64,000 bases of DNA from NCBI GenBank assembly GCA_036429605.1, contig JAVFKD010000004.1:2108001-2172000 (forward strand). Reading direction: 5' to 3'. The notes under the pieces are model-generated. The model saw nothing but the letters and a program-made list of their open reading frames with translations, was not told the origin of the DNA and did no database searches. This DNA is from Cladobotryum mycophilum (taxonomy: Eukaryota > Ascomycota > Sordariomycetes > Hypocreales > Hypocreaceae). The translations under genes and the position numbers were made by a program. Below, in pieces: positions 1 through 11,989 of this stretch (its first letter is position 1; the number at the start of each line of letters is the position of its first letter).

Positions 1-3000
1 CGCAAGCACAGCAGGTCGCTCTAGAGCGGCTCGACCAGATCACCAGAGGTCTACGGTCAAGGTGAGCAGGGGTCCTTGGTGGGGTGGTGGTGGTGGTAGT
101 GGTTGGTGATGATGTGCCGAAGAAACATCTTGCTAACCATCAACTAGAGCCAGCGATGAGCAACGCAAAAGATCAGCGATCCAGCTTCGCGAGCTGGTAG
201 TCGTCTGCCATCGAGGTAAGTTACTTAGTGCTGATATCCTCTACTCCAAAGACTTTCAATATCCTAATAGTTCGATAGATATGGGCCCGGAGCAATTCCT
301 ATCCTTCTATAATGCTGTCAACAACAAAATTACGCAGCTCATTACTCATGGCAGCGATTCGGCGGAGAGGATCGGCGGTATCTACGCCCTCGATGCTCTC
401 GTTGACTTCGATGGAGTAGATGTGGCGGCGAAATATACTCGCTTCACGCAGAACCTCAAGACCATATTGCGAGGCAAAGATACTATGCCGATGCGACAGG
501 CTGCCCAAGCCCTAGGAAAGCTATGTCGTCCCGGTGGCGCCATGATATCCGAGTTGGTTGACTCGGAAGTAAATACGGCGCTTGAATGGCTCCAAAATGA
601 CCGAGTTGAAGAACGTCGATACAGTGCCGTTCTTGTTCTGCGAGAACTAGCACGCAACGCCCCAACCCTCATGTATCAGTATATCCCAACCATCTTTGAC
701 TGGGTCTGGGTGGGCCTTCGTGATCCACGGCAACTTATCAGAGAGACATCAGCTGAGACAGTTAGTGCCTGTTTCCGTATCATTCGAGAGCGAGACCAGG
801 AGATGAAGCAGCTATGGATGGGCAAGATCTATACCGAGGCAAAGCAAGGCCTCAAGGCCAACACCGTCGAATCTACCCATGCCTCTCTCCTCGTGTTGAA
901 AGAGCTTCTAGAACAGGGAGGCATGTACATGCAAGAACACTATCAAGAGGCATGCGATATTGTCTTTAGGCACAAGGATCATCGCGACCCCACTACCAGG
1001 AAGACCGTCGTCCTCTTGATCCCAGATTTAGCAAGCTACTCACCGGCAGACTTTGCCCAATCATGGCTCCACAAGTTCATGGTTTACCTATCCGGTATGC
1101 TAAAGAAGGATAAAGAGCGCAACGATGCGTTCCTCGCCATTGGCAACGTTGCAAATTCCGTTAAAAGCGCAATTGCCCCATATCTTGATGGTGTTCTCAT
1201 TTACGTGAGGGAAGGTCTTAGTGTTCAGTCACGGAAGAGGGGTTCTGTAGATCCAGTCTTCGACTGTATCAGCCGCCTGGCAGTTGCTGTCGGACAAACA
1301 CTCAGCAAATATATGGAAGCGTTACTAGATCCCATATTTGCCTGCGATTTAACCCCGAAGCTAACCCAGGCTCTGGTCGACATGGCCTTTTACATCCCGC
1401 CGGTCAAGCCTATAATTCAGGAAAGACTACTCGACATGCTTAGCGTTGTTTTATGCGGCGAATCGTTCAAGCCCCTAGGAGCACCCCAGCCAAACACTCT
1501 AAACTCCGTACCAACTATTGCTAAGGATTCCAAGGACCCCCAGGCATATGAGCATCGAAAGACGGAGGTGAAGCTTGCCCTCAATACTCTAGGAAGCTTT
1601 GACTTTTCAGGACATGTGCTCAATGAATTTGTCCGCGATGTGGCCATTAAATATGTCGAGGACGAAGATCCAGAGACAAGAGAAGCTGCTGCTCTAACAT
1701 GCTGTCAGCTTTACGTGCGCGACCCTATCGTCAACCAGACCAGCTATCACGCTCTGCAGGTGGTTGGAGATGTAATTGAGAAGCTCCTTACTGTGGGCGT
1801 CTCAGACCCTGAGCCAAACATTCGGCGAACTGTGCTTGCTGCACTGGACGAGCGATTTGATCGACATCTCGCCAAGGCCGAGAACATTCGCATCCTCTTC
1901 TTCGCCCTGAATGATGAAGTCTTTTCTATTAGAGAAGTCGCCATCTCCATCATTGGCCGTCTCGCGAGGTTTAACCCAGCATATGTTATCCCTTCTCTCC
2001 GAAAGACGCTTATCCAGATGCTCACAGAGCTCGAGTTCTCAGATGTGGCACGAAACAAAGAAGAGAGTGCTAAGCTCCTTAGTCTTCTGGTTCAAAATGC
2101 CCAGTCCTTGATCAAACCCTACGTAGAGCCCATGATATCGGTTCTTCTCCCCAAAGCCAACGATTCTAGTCCGACCGTTGCAGCTACCATCTTGAAGGCG
2201 ATTGGTGAATTGGCTACTGTGGGAGGCGAAGACATGTTACCTTACAAGGATAAACTAATGCCCTTAATTATCGATGCTCTGCAAGATCAGAGCTCTAATC
2301 TGAAGCGAGAAGCCGCACTGCACTCTTTGGGCCAGCTTGCTAGCAATTCTGGATACGTCATTACTCCCTATCTCGAGTATCCCCAGCTTCTGGAAATTTT
2401 GCAGGGAATTATTAGGACCGAAGATCAGCGGGGTCCTTTGAGACAGGAAACTATCAAATTGATGGGTATCTTGGGCGCTCTGGACCCGTACAAGCACCAG
2501 GTTAGTAACTGACTGATTCCACTACCCTGATTCTGTATTCCTTTTTTTTTTTTTTTGTAACTATGCTAACTGTCTATACAGCAAGTTGAGGAAAGGACAC
2601 CCGAGGTCCAACGACGAGTGGAGTCAAACCAGATGACTGATATATCATTGATGATGACCGGTTTGACGCCCTCTAACAAGGAGTATTTCCCTACCGTGGT
2701 TATCAACGCATTACTTTCCATCCTCAAAGATCATTCACTAGCACAACACCATGCAGCTGTTATTGAAGCAATTATGAACATCTTCAGGACCTTGGGTTTA
2801 GAATGTGTTTCGTTCCTCGACAGAATTGTCCCCGCATTTTTGCTCGTCATTCGATCCTGCCCCCCTACGAGACTGGAGTCTTACTTCAACCAATTGGCAA
2901 CTTTGGTGAGCATTGTGCGACAGCACATTAGGAACTATCTCCCAGAGATTGTCGAGATTCTCCAGGAATACTGGCACAAATCTGCTTCATTGCAAACAAC

Positions 3001-6000
3001 AATCCTATCCCTTGTTGAGGCCATCTCACGTTCATTGGAAGGCGAGTTCAAGATTTACTTGGCAGGCCTCCTCCCGTTGATGCTTGGTGTTTTGGATAAG
3101 GACTTGACCACTAAACGGACACCCTCAGAGAAGGTGTTGCACGCGTTTTTGGTATTTGGGGCTAGTTCTGAGGAGTACATGCACCTTATTATCCCAGTCA
3201 TTGTCAGGACTTTTGAGAAACAAGGCCAGCCGACCTTTATCAGAAAGCAAGCGATCGACACTATTGGGAAAATATCCCGACAAGTCAACCTCAACGACTT
3301 TGCCGCCAAAATCATTCACCCGCTTACGAGGGTCCTTGATCTGGGTGAACCGTCACTGCGCCTTGCAGCCTTGGATACACTCTGCGCCTTGGTTCAGCAA
3401 CTCGGAAGAGACTATCTTCACTTTATGGGTACTGTGAATAAGGTTATTAACTTGCACCAGATTCAGCATCAGAACTATAGTCTTCTCGTGAGTAAGCTAC
3501 AGAAGGGAGAAGTCTTGCCTCAGGACCTCAACTCCGACTCGCGTCTTGTAGATAATGGAGACGAGACTCCTTTCGCTGATCTTGGAACTAAGAAGTTGGA
3601 GATGAATGCTATTCATTTGAAGGCGGCTTGGGATACCAAGGGGAAGTCTACCAAAGAGGACTGGCAAGAATGGTTGCGACGGTTCAGCACGACCCTCTTG
3701 ACAGAGTCGCCCAACCATGCCTTGCGTGCCTGTGCTAGTCTGGCCAGCGTCTACCTTCCGCTCGCTCGTGAACTGTTCAATTCTGCATTCGTCTCCTGCT
3801 GGAGTGAGCTTTACGAGCAGTTCCAAGATGAACTGATTCAGAATATTGAAAGTGCCATCAAGTCCGAGAACGTGCCACCAGATCTGCTTGGTCTTTTGTT
3901 GAACCTGGCTGAATTTATGGAGCATGACGATAAGGCATTGCCCATCGATATTCGCGTTCTGGGCAGAGAAGCGGCTCGTTGCCACGCCTACGCAAAGGCT
4001 TTGCACTACAAAGAACTAGAATTCTTGCAGGATCAGAGCAGCGGCGCAGTAGAGGCCTTGATTGTCATCAATAACCAACTTCAGCAGTCTGATGCGGCCA
4101 TTGGTATCCTGCGGAAGGCCCAGCTTTACAAGGAGGGCATTCAGCTCCGCGAAACCTGGTTCGAGAAGTTGGAGAGATGGGAAGAAGCGTTGGCCTCCTA
4201 CAACAAGCGTGAGCGTGAGATCCCTGCTGATCAGCCTATTCCCCTCGAAATCGTAATGGGCAAGATGCGATGTCTCCATGCCCTCGGTGAATGGGATGCT
4301 CTTGCTAGTCTGACGGGCAGCACCTGGGCAAACTCGGCTCCTGAGGTTCAGAGAATGATTGCTCCACTTGCTACGGCCGCCGCATGGGGCCTTGGTAAAT
4401 GGGATTCCATGGACAATTATCTTTCTTCCCTTAAGAGGTTCTCTCCGGACCGATCGTTCTTTGGCGCTATTTTGGCCCTTCACAGAAACCAGTTCAGAGA
4501 GGCAATTGCCTACATCGAGCAAGCTCGCGAGGGTTTGGATACCGAACTCAGTGCTCTAATGAGTGAATCCTACAACCGAGCATACCAAGTGGTTGTCAGA
4601 GTTCAGATGCTTGCTGAACTAGAGGAGCTTATTGTGTACAAGCAATGCGACGAGAAGAAGCAGGCGACGATGCGCAAGACCTGGGAGACTCGACTCCAAG
4701 GATGCCAACGCAATGTCGAAGTTTGGCAGCGTATGTTGCGTCTTCAAGCTCTGGTCATCTCGCCCGCGGAGAACATGCGCATGTGGATCAAATTTGCCAA
4801 TCTCTGCCGAAAGTCTGGCCGTATGGGTCTGGCTGAGAAGTCACTGAAGCAACTCATTGGGGCCGAGGCTCCTCTCGAAACCATGATCCCTTACTGGACC
4901 GATAGCACGGGCGACAGAGTTTCAGCGGCGCCACGAACGACGCCCCCTGCTCAGGTTATCTATGCCATGCTCAAATACCAGTGGGAACTTGGCCAACAAC
5001 CATCTCTTAGAACGTCAGGTGTTGCTGAGAGAACTTTGTACTGTCTTCAGAGATTCACCAATGATTCTGCTCATCGTCTGGATGTTGCCAAGGCACACCT
5101 CACTGCCCAGGCTGGCACTGAGATGAACCTGCCGATTGAGTACGGTTTCCAAAACCAAGTCGACCCATCCCTGATGAGCCCCCAGACACAACGAGCGCTC
5201 TATGACCAGACTGTGCTATTGGCGAAATGCTACCTGCGACAGGGCGAATGGCAGATAGCCTTGAACAAAGATGATTGGCAGTATACCAAGGTACAGGATA
5301 TCTTGACCTCGTACTCCCAGGCCACCAAATACAACCCGCGTTGGTACAAGGCATGGCATGCTTGGGCATTGGCAAACTTTGAGATTGTGCAAACCCTGAC
5401 GGCTCGAGGCGAAGGTCAGTTGACTAGGGCAGACCAGACCATGACCATCGAGCACGTCGTCCCTGCTATTCAGGGCTTCTTCAAGTCAATTGCACTCTCA
5501 GAAGGCAGCTCACTTCAAGATACACTTCGTCTACTGACGTTGTGGTTCACACACGGCGGTAATTCGGACGTCAACTCTGCAGTAACCGAGGGCTTCACCA
5601 ATGTTAGTATCGATACTTGGTTGGAAGTAATTCCTCAACTTATTGCCAGAATCAACCAACCGAACAAACGCGTGCAGCAATCTGTACACAACTTACTCGC
5701 TGATGTCGGCCGGGCTCATCCACAGGCCTTGGTCTATCCTCTTACAGTTGCTATGAAGTCGTGGCAGAATAGTCGACGCTCAAGATCGGCCGCTCAGATT
5801 ATGGATAGTATGCGTCAACATAGCGCCCATCTTGTAGCCCAGGCCGACACTGTAAGTCATGAGCTTATCCGTGTGGCTGTGCTTTGGCATGAGTTGTGGC
5901 ACGAAGGCTTGGAAGAAGCCTCTCGACTTTACTTTGGCGATCACAATATTGAAGGCATGTTCCAGACGTTGGAGCCTCTTCATGACCAGCTTGAGCGAGG

Positions 6001-7578
6001 ACCCGAAACGCTGCGTGAGATATCATTCGCGCAAGCCTTTGGAAGAGATTTGAAAGAAGCCCAAGACTGGTGCCACCAATACGAGTCCAGCAGAGATGTC
6101 AACGATCTAAACCAGGCATGGGATCTCTATTACCAAGTGTTCCGGCGGATTACTAGACAGCTGCCACAGGTAACCAGTCTGGAGCTTACATACTGCTCAC
6201 CTAAACTGCTCAACGCTAAGAATCTCGATCTCGCCGTACCCGGTACGTACATGAGTGGACAGCCGATCGTCAGGATAATGTCCTTTGACTCGACGTTCAG
6301 CGTGATAAACTCCAAGCAGCGTCCAAGAAAGCTCAACGTCAACGGAAGCGATGGCGTTTCATACGCTTTCTTGCTCAAGGGCCACGAAGATATCCGTCAG
6401 GACGAGCGTGTCATGCAGCTTTTCGGTCTCTGCAACACTTTGCTAATGAACGACTCCGAGTGTTATAAGCGTCACCTTAACATCCAGCGGTATCCCGCTA
6501 TCCCACTCTCACAGAACTCGGGTCTACTGGGCTGGGTTCCAAACAGTGATACTCTCCATGTTCTTATCCGGGAATACCGTGAGAGCCGCAAGATTTTGCT
6601 CAATATCGAGCACCGTATTATGCTTCAAATGGCGCCAGACTATGATAATCTCACACTGATGCAAAAGGTTGAAGTCTTTGGATATGCTCTTGATAACACT
6701 ACCGGCCAAGACCTCTACCGAGTGCTCTGGCTCAAATCTAAATCGTCTGAAGCATGGCTCGAGAGACGTACGAATTATACTCGCTCACTAGGCGTTATGT
6801 CCATGGTTGGATATATCTTGGGACTTGGTGATCGACATCCATCGAACCTGATGCTAGATCGCATCACTGGCAAGATTATTCACATTGATTTCGGCGACTG
6901 CTTCGAAGTGGCAATGAAGAGAGAGAAGTACCCGGAGAGGGTGCCATTCCGTCTTACGCGAATGTTGACTTATGCCATGGAAGTTAGTAACATTGAAGGA
7001 AGTTTCCGAATCACTTGTGAACATGTCATGCGGGTGCTGCGAGAAAATAAGGAAAGTGTCATGGCGGTACTGGAGGCGGTAAGACAACACTCCTTTCTAT
7101 CAATGCTGTGTGCAATGCTAATCAATACTTGTAGTTTATTCACGATCCTCTTCTTACTTGGCGTCTTACGAACGCTGCGTCCCCAGCTGGCCCTAATTTC
7201 CGATCTGAGCGCGAAGTTGCTTTGGCCGGCCCCAGTGCAGCTCGAGCTAGGCGACAGTCCATCTTGGACTCTGATATTGCGCCATCCGAGTTGCTGGCCA
7301 ACGCTGAGCCCTCGGCACCTCCGATCTCTAGAGCCAGGGCCCGAACTAACAGCTCGGCAGCCCCAGATGGCGCTCAAGCGAACGGAGCTCAAGAAGCCGA
7401 GAGCCAGAACGCCAGAGCACTTGAAGTGCTCGAACGTGTTCAACAGAAACTTACTGGACGGGATTTCAAGCCTAATGAGGATTTGGACGTTATCAGTCAG
7501 GTGAATAAGCTCATTATGGAAGCTACCAAGCTTGAGAATTTGTGCCAGCACTACATTGGATGGTGTAGTTTCTGGTAA
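1..7578 (+). CDS. tor: TOR serine/threonine protein kinase (5' end just outside window)
   Basis: PIKK-family kinase, the catalytic core of TORC1/TORC2 that controls growth in response to nutrients. I read five exons: <1-61, 148-215, 279-2500, 2582-7078 and 7135-7578, all with GT..AG borders and continuous phase. They give 2429 visible residues, so only a few N-terminal codons are missing. HEAT-repeat sequence fills roughly residues 1-1100, the FAT region 1150-1780, and the FRB about 1878-1980 with the rapamycin-contact Ser (visible residue 1897, EEASRLYFG) and Trp (1963) both present. The kinase domain carries GDRHPSN (Asp 2200) and IDFGD (Asp 2219). The last about 32 residues are the FATC, ending YIGWCSFW. 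All catalytic motifs look intact. A poly-T tract lies in the third intron. The FATC Ser, where animal mTOR has Pro, is probably lineage variation. Identification is secure; the exact first ATG is off the left edge. Confidence 0.98.
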
Positions 7579-8489
7579 TTGGGAACGGAAATGGCAATGC
7601 ATGGGAAGGATTTAACGAGGAAAGGGGCCGTGATGCTCTGCGGTCCTAGTTATTTGATACGGGATTAATCTGATGAACCGGAAGGGAAAGGCTTTTGGGC
7701 GGTAGATGGGGTTTTCGGTTTTCTTGCAGCGCTTTGTAGGAGTTTAGGAGGGGGATATACTTTTGGCTACAGCGCTTTTGTACTGATAGCTCGAGGATGT
7801 AATTCCATAATTTCAGGCGAAAGGTGTCGTCTTTTTTCTATAAAGTCTTTTTGATACCATGCATGATTGTGGTGGTGATGTGCGAGGAACCGTCTCTATA
7901 TAAGCCAGGTGTAGGTAGTTGCGTGATATTTAGCCGTGGCATGTTTCTTGGTGGCATGATCTAGGCTGAGATGGCCTGACCCATGCTCTCTCATATTTGT
8001 TCTCGTTGAAGAGCTCAAAGTTCAGCTGACCCATGCTTTGCAACCGAGTGGGCAAGATGAGTGAATATGGGTCGGTTCTCTTTATCTACAGCCAACCGCG
8101 TTGCGTGCTCTGGCCTGACATGACCTGACTTGACCTGTGCCTCAAAGTTAAGCTGACCCATGATCTATCACGAAACCTACAATCGAACTTGAATACGAAA
8201 TGGCTATTGGATAGAATCTAGGGTAGAGTGGAGCATGTGTCGGGTGAGCTCGATGACCTGGGGTCAGTTGAGTTGAAGGGTTGGTGTTGTGATTGGCTTG
8301 ACCGGGGGGAATAACTGGAGCATGGGTCAGATGAACTTTGTTTACTTGTTATTTTGGTTCATACTTGCTTATTTACGTGTAGTGGTGCACTGTATATTTG
8401 CTGTTCTTTGACTATGGGCGTTGATTTCACCCCGTCCAGCTAAGAAAATGAATTAGTAAAAAGCTGTAATTACATCCTTTTTACCGAGC
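7579..8489. other. TOR 3' region to next gene
   Basis: Intergenic, between the TOR stop and the tail of the sugar transporter, which points the other way (convergent 3' ends). There is no ORF with codon structure. It holds the TOR 3' UTR and the CTGACCCATG-type repeats listed separately. TGACCTGA/TGACTTGACC variants are common around 8110-8140. Confidence 0.6.
7976..8340. repeat. Dispersed CTGACCCATG repeat family (direct and inverted copies)
   Basis: The 10-mer CTGACCCATG occurs at 7976-7985, 8026-8035 and 8153-8162. The second and third copies extend leftward into a shared CTCAAAGTT(C/A)AG block, giving a near-identical match of about 20 bp (8014-8035 vs 8141-8162). A copy in inverted orientation lies at 8321-8340 (CATGGGTCAGATGAACTTTG), one mismatch from the reverse complement of 8016-8035. 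Whether these are RNA stem elements, binding sites or decayed repeats cannot be told from sequence. Confidence 0.6.
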
Positions 8490-8737
8490 TCATGAGCGTA
8501 GCAAAGGTGCCTGTTCCTCCTCGCTTGGTCTCGGTATTGACCCTTCCTCATCATCGTCCTCATCGCGCTGATCTTGGCCCCCAGAGACACCGTCCAGTGA
8601 TACGGTCGGGCTTCGACGGCCGGTCTTGCCAAAGAGGCTATCCATGTCTTCCAGAGCACGACCCTTGGTCTCGGGATAAAGGAGCCAGATGGCCTATTCA
8701 GCTCATAATTAGTTTTATCCCCAGAAAAGGAGTGTAT

Positions 8738-8794
<57 letters not shown>

Positions 8795-10577
8795 AGGGAG
8801 GGGGGGAGTATTGGGGACGCGACGTACTGGAGCACAAACAAAGTTGACGGCCATGAAGAAAAAGTAGACTCTGCTGCCGAGTTTCGAGATTCCAATAGGC
8901 CAAATTTGGGATACGAGAATGCTTCCTATAGAACCTCCAGAGGCAGCAAAGTTGAGGCCACGTGCTCGCACTGAGGTAGGAAAGATCTAGTCCATCGTGT
9001 CAGTAATTTATGGCCTGGGATCTTCGAGACAACTTTTGGGGGAGGGGATGGGGATGGGGGTTGCATACCTCTGAGCTATACACCCACGCAGCAGGGCCGA
9101 GGCCTAAGCTGTAGCCCATGGCGTAGACGAAGATGAAGGCAATGCAGATTACGTCGGAGACTTTGTTTGTGTTGCCTGGAAATGCGAGGGGAAGCCAGCC
9201 ATTCACCTATGATGGAAACCACACGTTAGCATGTTCTCTCCCATCGACGGAAGCACCCAGATATATATACTCACCAGCATCCCAACACCCATCACCACGC
9301 TGCCACCAACCAAGCACACCTTTCTCCCAAACTTGTCAATGAACCACATCTCCAGGACCGTCATGCCAATCTTGGCCGTCATCTCCGCCGCGCCCGCCAT
9401 GAGGGCCAGCCTCCTCTCCAGGCCCAGGGCCTTGAGGAGGGTGGGCAGGTAATACTTCATGGCCGTGGCGCCGCACATCTGCGCCATGAACTGCAGGAGA
9501 AAGGCGCGCCAGAGCCTGGCGAACAGGGCCGGCTCGCGGAACAGAGAGAGGGAGAGGGAGATGAAGGTCCTGCCCTCGTAGTGGTGGGAGTCGACGTCGG
9601 CGCTGATGGCGTGAAGCTCGTGGGTGATGGCCTCGGGTGGGTAGACGCCTTCGCGGAGCCAGTGGAGGACTTTTCGTGCTTGGTCGACTTTGCCCTTTTC
9701 GACAAGCCAACGGGGTCTATTTTTGTTAGTTTCTCACGGGTTCCTTTCTCGTCCATCTTGCCTGTATCGGTAGTGATAGGGGGCTTCATGTATTTTACTC
9801 ACGTGTCGGGCAGAAAAGGGAGACCGGCTCCAAAGATGAGCGCTGGGATGAATTGGATGAGAATGGAGACTCTCCATCCCCAGTATTCGCCGGCTGGGCC
9901 ATTCCAAAAGGTCATCCCGTATCCGACCCTATTTTCCATTGATTGAGCATCGCTTCATTGGTTGGAGGAATGGATTGATAGATCATTACTCACCACAAAC
10001 CGGTTGCTAACCCTGTAATGAAGCCTACGTGGTTCATCGTGACAAATTTGCCACGCTCCTTGGCCGGTGCTATCTCACTTTGAAAGCATAGTTAGCCTCA
10101 CATTGTCATCAAAAAAGGGGGGTTAATAGTAGTAGGTATTCCAATTCACCTCTGATACAGTGGCACGCTCGTGCTCACAACGCCAACACCAAGACCACAA
10201 GCCCACCGCCCAAGAACCATGACGCCCACGGCATTCTCACCATTCGCGCTGGCCATCAACACGGCTCCGACGCAGAGCGCAAAGGTACCCGCGAGAGCCG
10301 CATGTCGCCGCCCCAGCCAGTCCGCCAGCGGATGAGACACGAAGAGGTACGAGATGAGGGTGCCGAGGTAGTAGACGCCCGTGATGAGGCCCTTTTGCGA
10401 GGGGCTCGGGTCATGGAGCGTGGACCTCCAGCCTGGGTGGACGAGAACGGAGGAGAGGATGCCGATGTTGTAGCCCCAGATGGAGGCTCCCACGGCGAGG
10501 TGGAGGCAGACGGCGTAGAGGCGCTTGTAGCCCTTGGCGATGGTGAGGAGGGATGTCTTGGTTGTGTTGGGTGGCAT
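8490..10577 (-). CDS. MFS sugar transporter, seven exons
   Basis: Major facilitator superfamily, sugar-porter type: a 12-TM membrane protein, probably a sugar:H+ symporter; substrate unknown. Exons on the minus strand: 10577-10150, 10077-9994, 9928-9803, 9716-9275, 9206-9069, 8986-8828, 8693-8490. Splice phases fit and give 526 residues, normal for the family. Signature segments are LADWLGRRHAA after TM2, LYQSEIAPAKERG after TM4, FLPDTPRWLVEKGK in the central loop, SSEIFPTSVRARG after TM10 and LYPETKGRALEDMD after TM12. The hydrophilic tail ends EEEQAPLLRS, which matches an acidic dileucine sorting motif ([DE]xxxL[LI]), so a vacuolar or endosomal location is possible. The last intron (8694-8827) contains a compound microsatellite. 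A purine-rich leader precedes the ATG on the coding strand. It shares no obvious metabolic neighbour. Confidence 0.92.
8737..8794. repeat. Compound microsatellite (TA)n(GT)n(GA)n inside an intron
   Basis: A run of TA, then about 15 GT units, then about 7 GA units, followed by a G-rich stretch. It lies in the last intron of the sugar transporter. On the transcript it reads (TC)n(AC)n(AT)n, starting about 30 nt after the 5' splice site. Confidence 0.9.
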
Positions 10578-11607
10578 TTTTTTCTTTTTCTTCTTTTTTC
10601 TCTTCTTCTTCCTTTTCTTCTTCTTCTTCTTTTTTGGCCTTTTGAGTGCTGACCGGCACGGATATGTATCCGATAAAGGATGGGGGGTGGTATTTCTCAG
10701 GTTGTGTAAAAGTCAAGGTCAAATTATGAAGAGGGTCTTTGATGGTGATGAGTCGTAAAATTGGCGTGGTTATGGCTTATGCCTGACTAGCAGACGAACT
10801 TGCTGCGAGTTGGTCAGCACAACTGTTTGGTATTGACGTGAGATTGACCTTGAAGTTGCTGGTTCTCCCCTACTCACTAGAGTTCCGTCTCATGTAAGAG
10901 GCATCTATCGTATGAATAGACAGTTGGGTTGCTTCTGTTCCTCTGATGGAATAAATTAAATCAAATCAAATCAAATCAGATTAAATGTCAAACCTGAAAC
11001 GGAAAAAGTCGCCTTGATTTTGCGCCTCTATATTGTTTGACCCCCTCCCCGCCGTAGCCGCCGTGCCGTCCCGCATACCCTAAACAACCCCCTCGACGCC
11101 CCTCCACTGAGTCAGCGTGTCACCAGTTGCATGGAAGTAAGCCACTTCTCTGAGGCTGAGAGATGTTCATCTCTGGATAGTTTTGTTTGAAAGAAAGAAT
11201 GAGGTGTATGCGTTTCTCGTTGGAGGTTCCGAGACAGGCATCTAGAATTTATCCATGTGAAAAGAAATGTGCCCAGGTGCATAATGGGTAAGTGGATGCA
11301 GAGAACACTCAGTCAACCAACATCTTCAACTCCAACCTGAATTCCGTATAAGTCAAGGCAGCACAAACATCAATATCAACATCTCATATTTCACAATCTT
11401 TTTCCAAGTCACCATGCCTGAATATGTTTGACGTACAAGTCCTCCAAAAGAAATATCATAATCACCCAATCAAAACATTGAACATGTCAAAAATACAATA
11501 CCACTTATTCAAACATGTATGTTATACCATATTACATAAAAGTCTCTCCTACGCCCCCTCTTTCAACCTCTTCTCATCTCATCTCATCTCATCTCATCTC
11601 ACCATTC
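10578..11607. promoter_or_regulatory. Upstream region of the sugar transporter
   Basis: There is no coding gene. Immediately upstream of the transporter ATG (10578-10640) the plus strand is almost pure pyrimidine (CTT/TTC runs), so the transcript leader would be purine-rich. An AAATC tandem tract lies near 10956-10985, and a stretch with a pentamer repeat begins near 11573. No recognised operator was found. Confidence 0.4.
11573..11602. repeat. Pentanucleotide TCATC/ATCTC tandem repeat
   Basis: About six perfect copies of a 5-bp unit, immediately downstream of the 3' end of the methyltransferase relic. A short copy of the same pentamer occurs near 12114-12126 on its other side. Confidence 0.85.
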
Positions 11608-11989
11608 TCAAAGCTCCCTCGGCTTCTTCGCCGTCCAAATCAAAAACCTCCCCACAACCTGCGCATCCACCTGCTCAAAGTTCCTCCTCAGCCCTTCCTC
11701 AAACACCCCCTTCATTATACATCGTCATCCGCCACCGGGCGATGCGGTTCATCGGCGACTCCCTGCCCAGTATCGTGGTGCCGACGAGCACCCCGTCCCT
11801 GTGCAGGCGGGACCTCACCACGTCAAACACCCTGGTCTTTTCCTCGGGCAAGACGGGTATGCAGTGCAGCAACAGGACGTCCTCGGTGGAGCAGTTCCAG
11901 GCGAACCTGGTGTTGAACCAGAGGACTATGATGTCGTAGAACCACAGGTAGACTTTTGAGTAGAGTTGGGTGCCGTCGTCCTTGGCCAT
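11608..11989 (-). pseudogene. Relic of a fungal SAM-dependent methyltransferase with internal deletion and frameshift
   Basis: The N-terminus starts normally (MAKDDGTQLYSKVYLWFYD, then AWNCSTEDVLL), matching fungal small-molecule methyltransferases that begin with a YDxxV..FxNxFAWxC segment. It then jumps straight to LHCIP and VFDVVRSRLHRDGVLVGTTI, which in the family lies after the whole SAM-binding core (GxGTG and acidic loop). Roughly 70 codons are therefore missing in frame. After TMYNEGGV (around 11699) the frame breaks at a G5 run. The expected C-terminal piece (FEEGLRRNFEQ..VVGRFLIWTAKK) continues in another frame to a stop at 11608-11610. Unlike the other frameshifts in the window, a sixth G would not repair it. 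Without the SAM pocket it cannot be a methyltransferase. Family assignment is by remembered family pattern, so moderate confidence. Confidence 0.72.

Noticed and set aside
8453..8971. Open frames running through the GT/AC repeat (HTHTHT or VCVCVC peptides)
   Set aside because: They are translations of an intron microsatellite; splice borders on both sides restore the transporter frame.
11424..11939. Plus-strand frames over the methyltransferase relic
   Set aside because: Low-complexity Ser/Pro/His composition without domain; the opposite strand has a clear family match.
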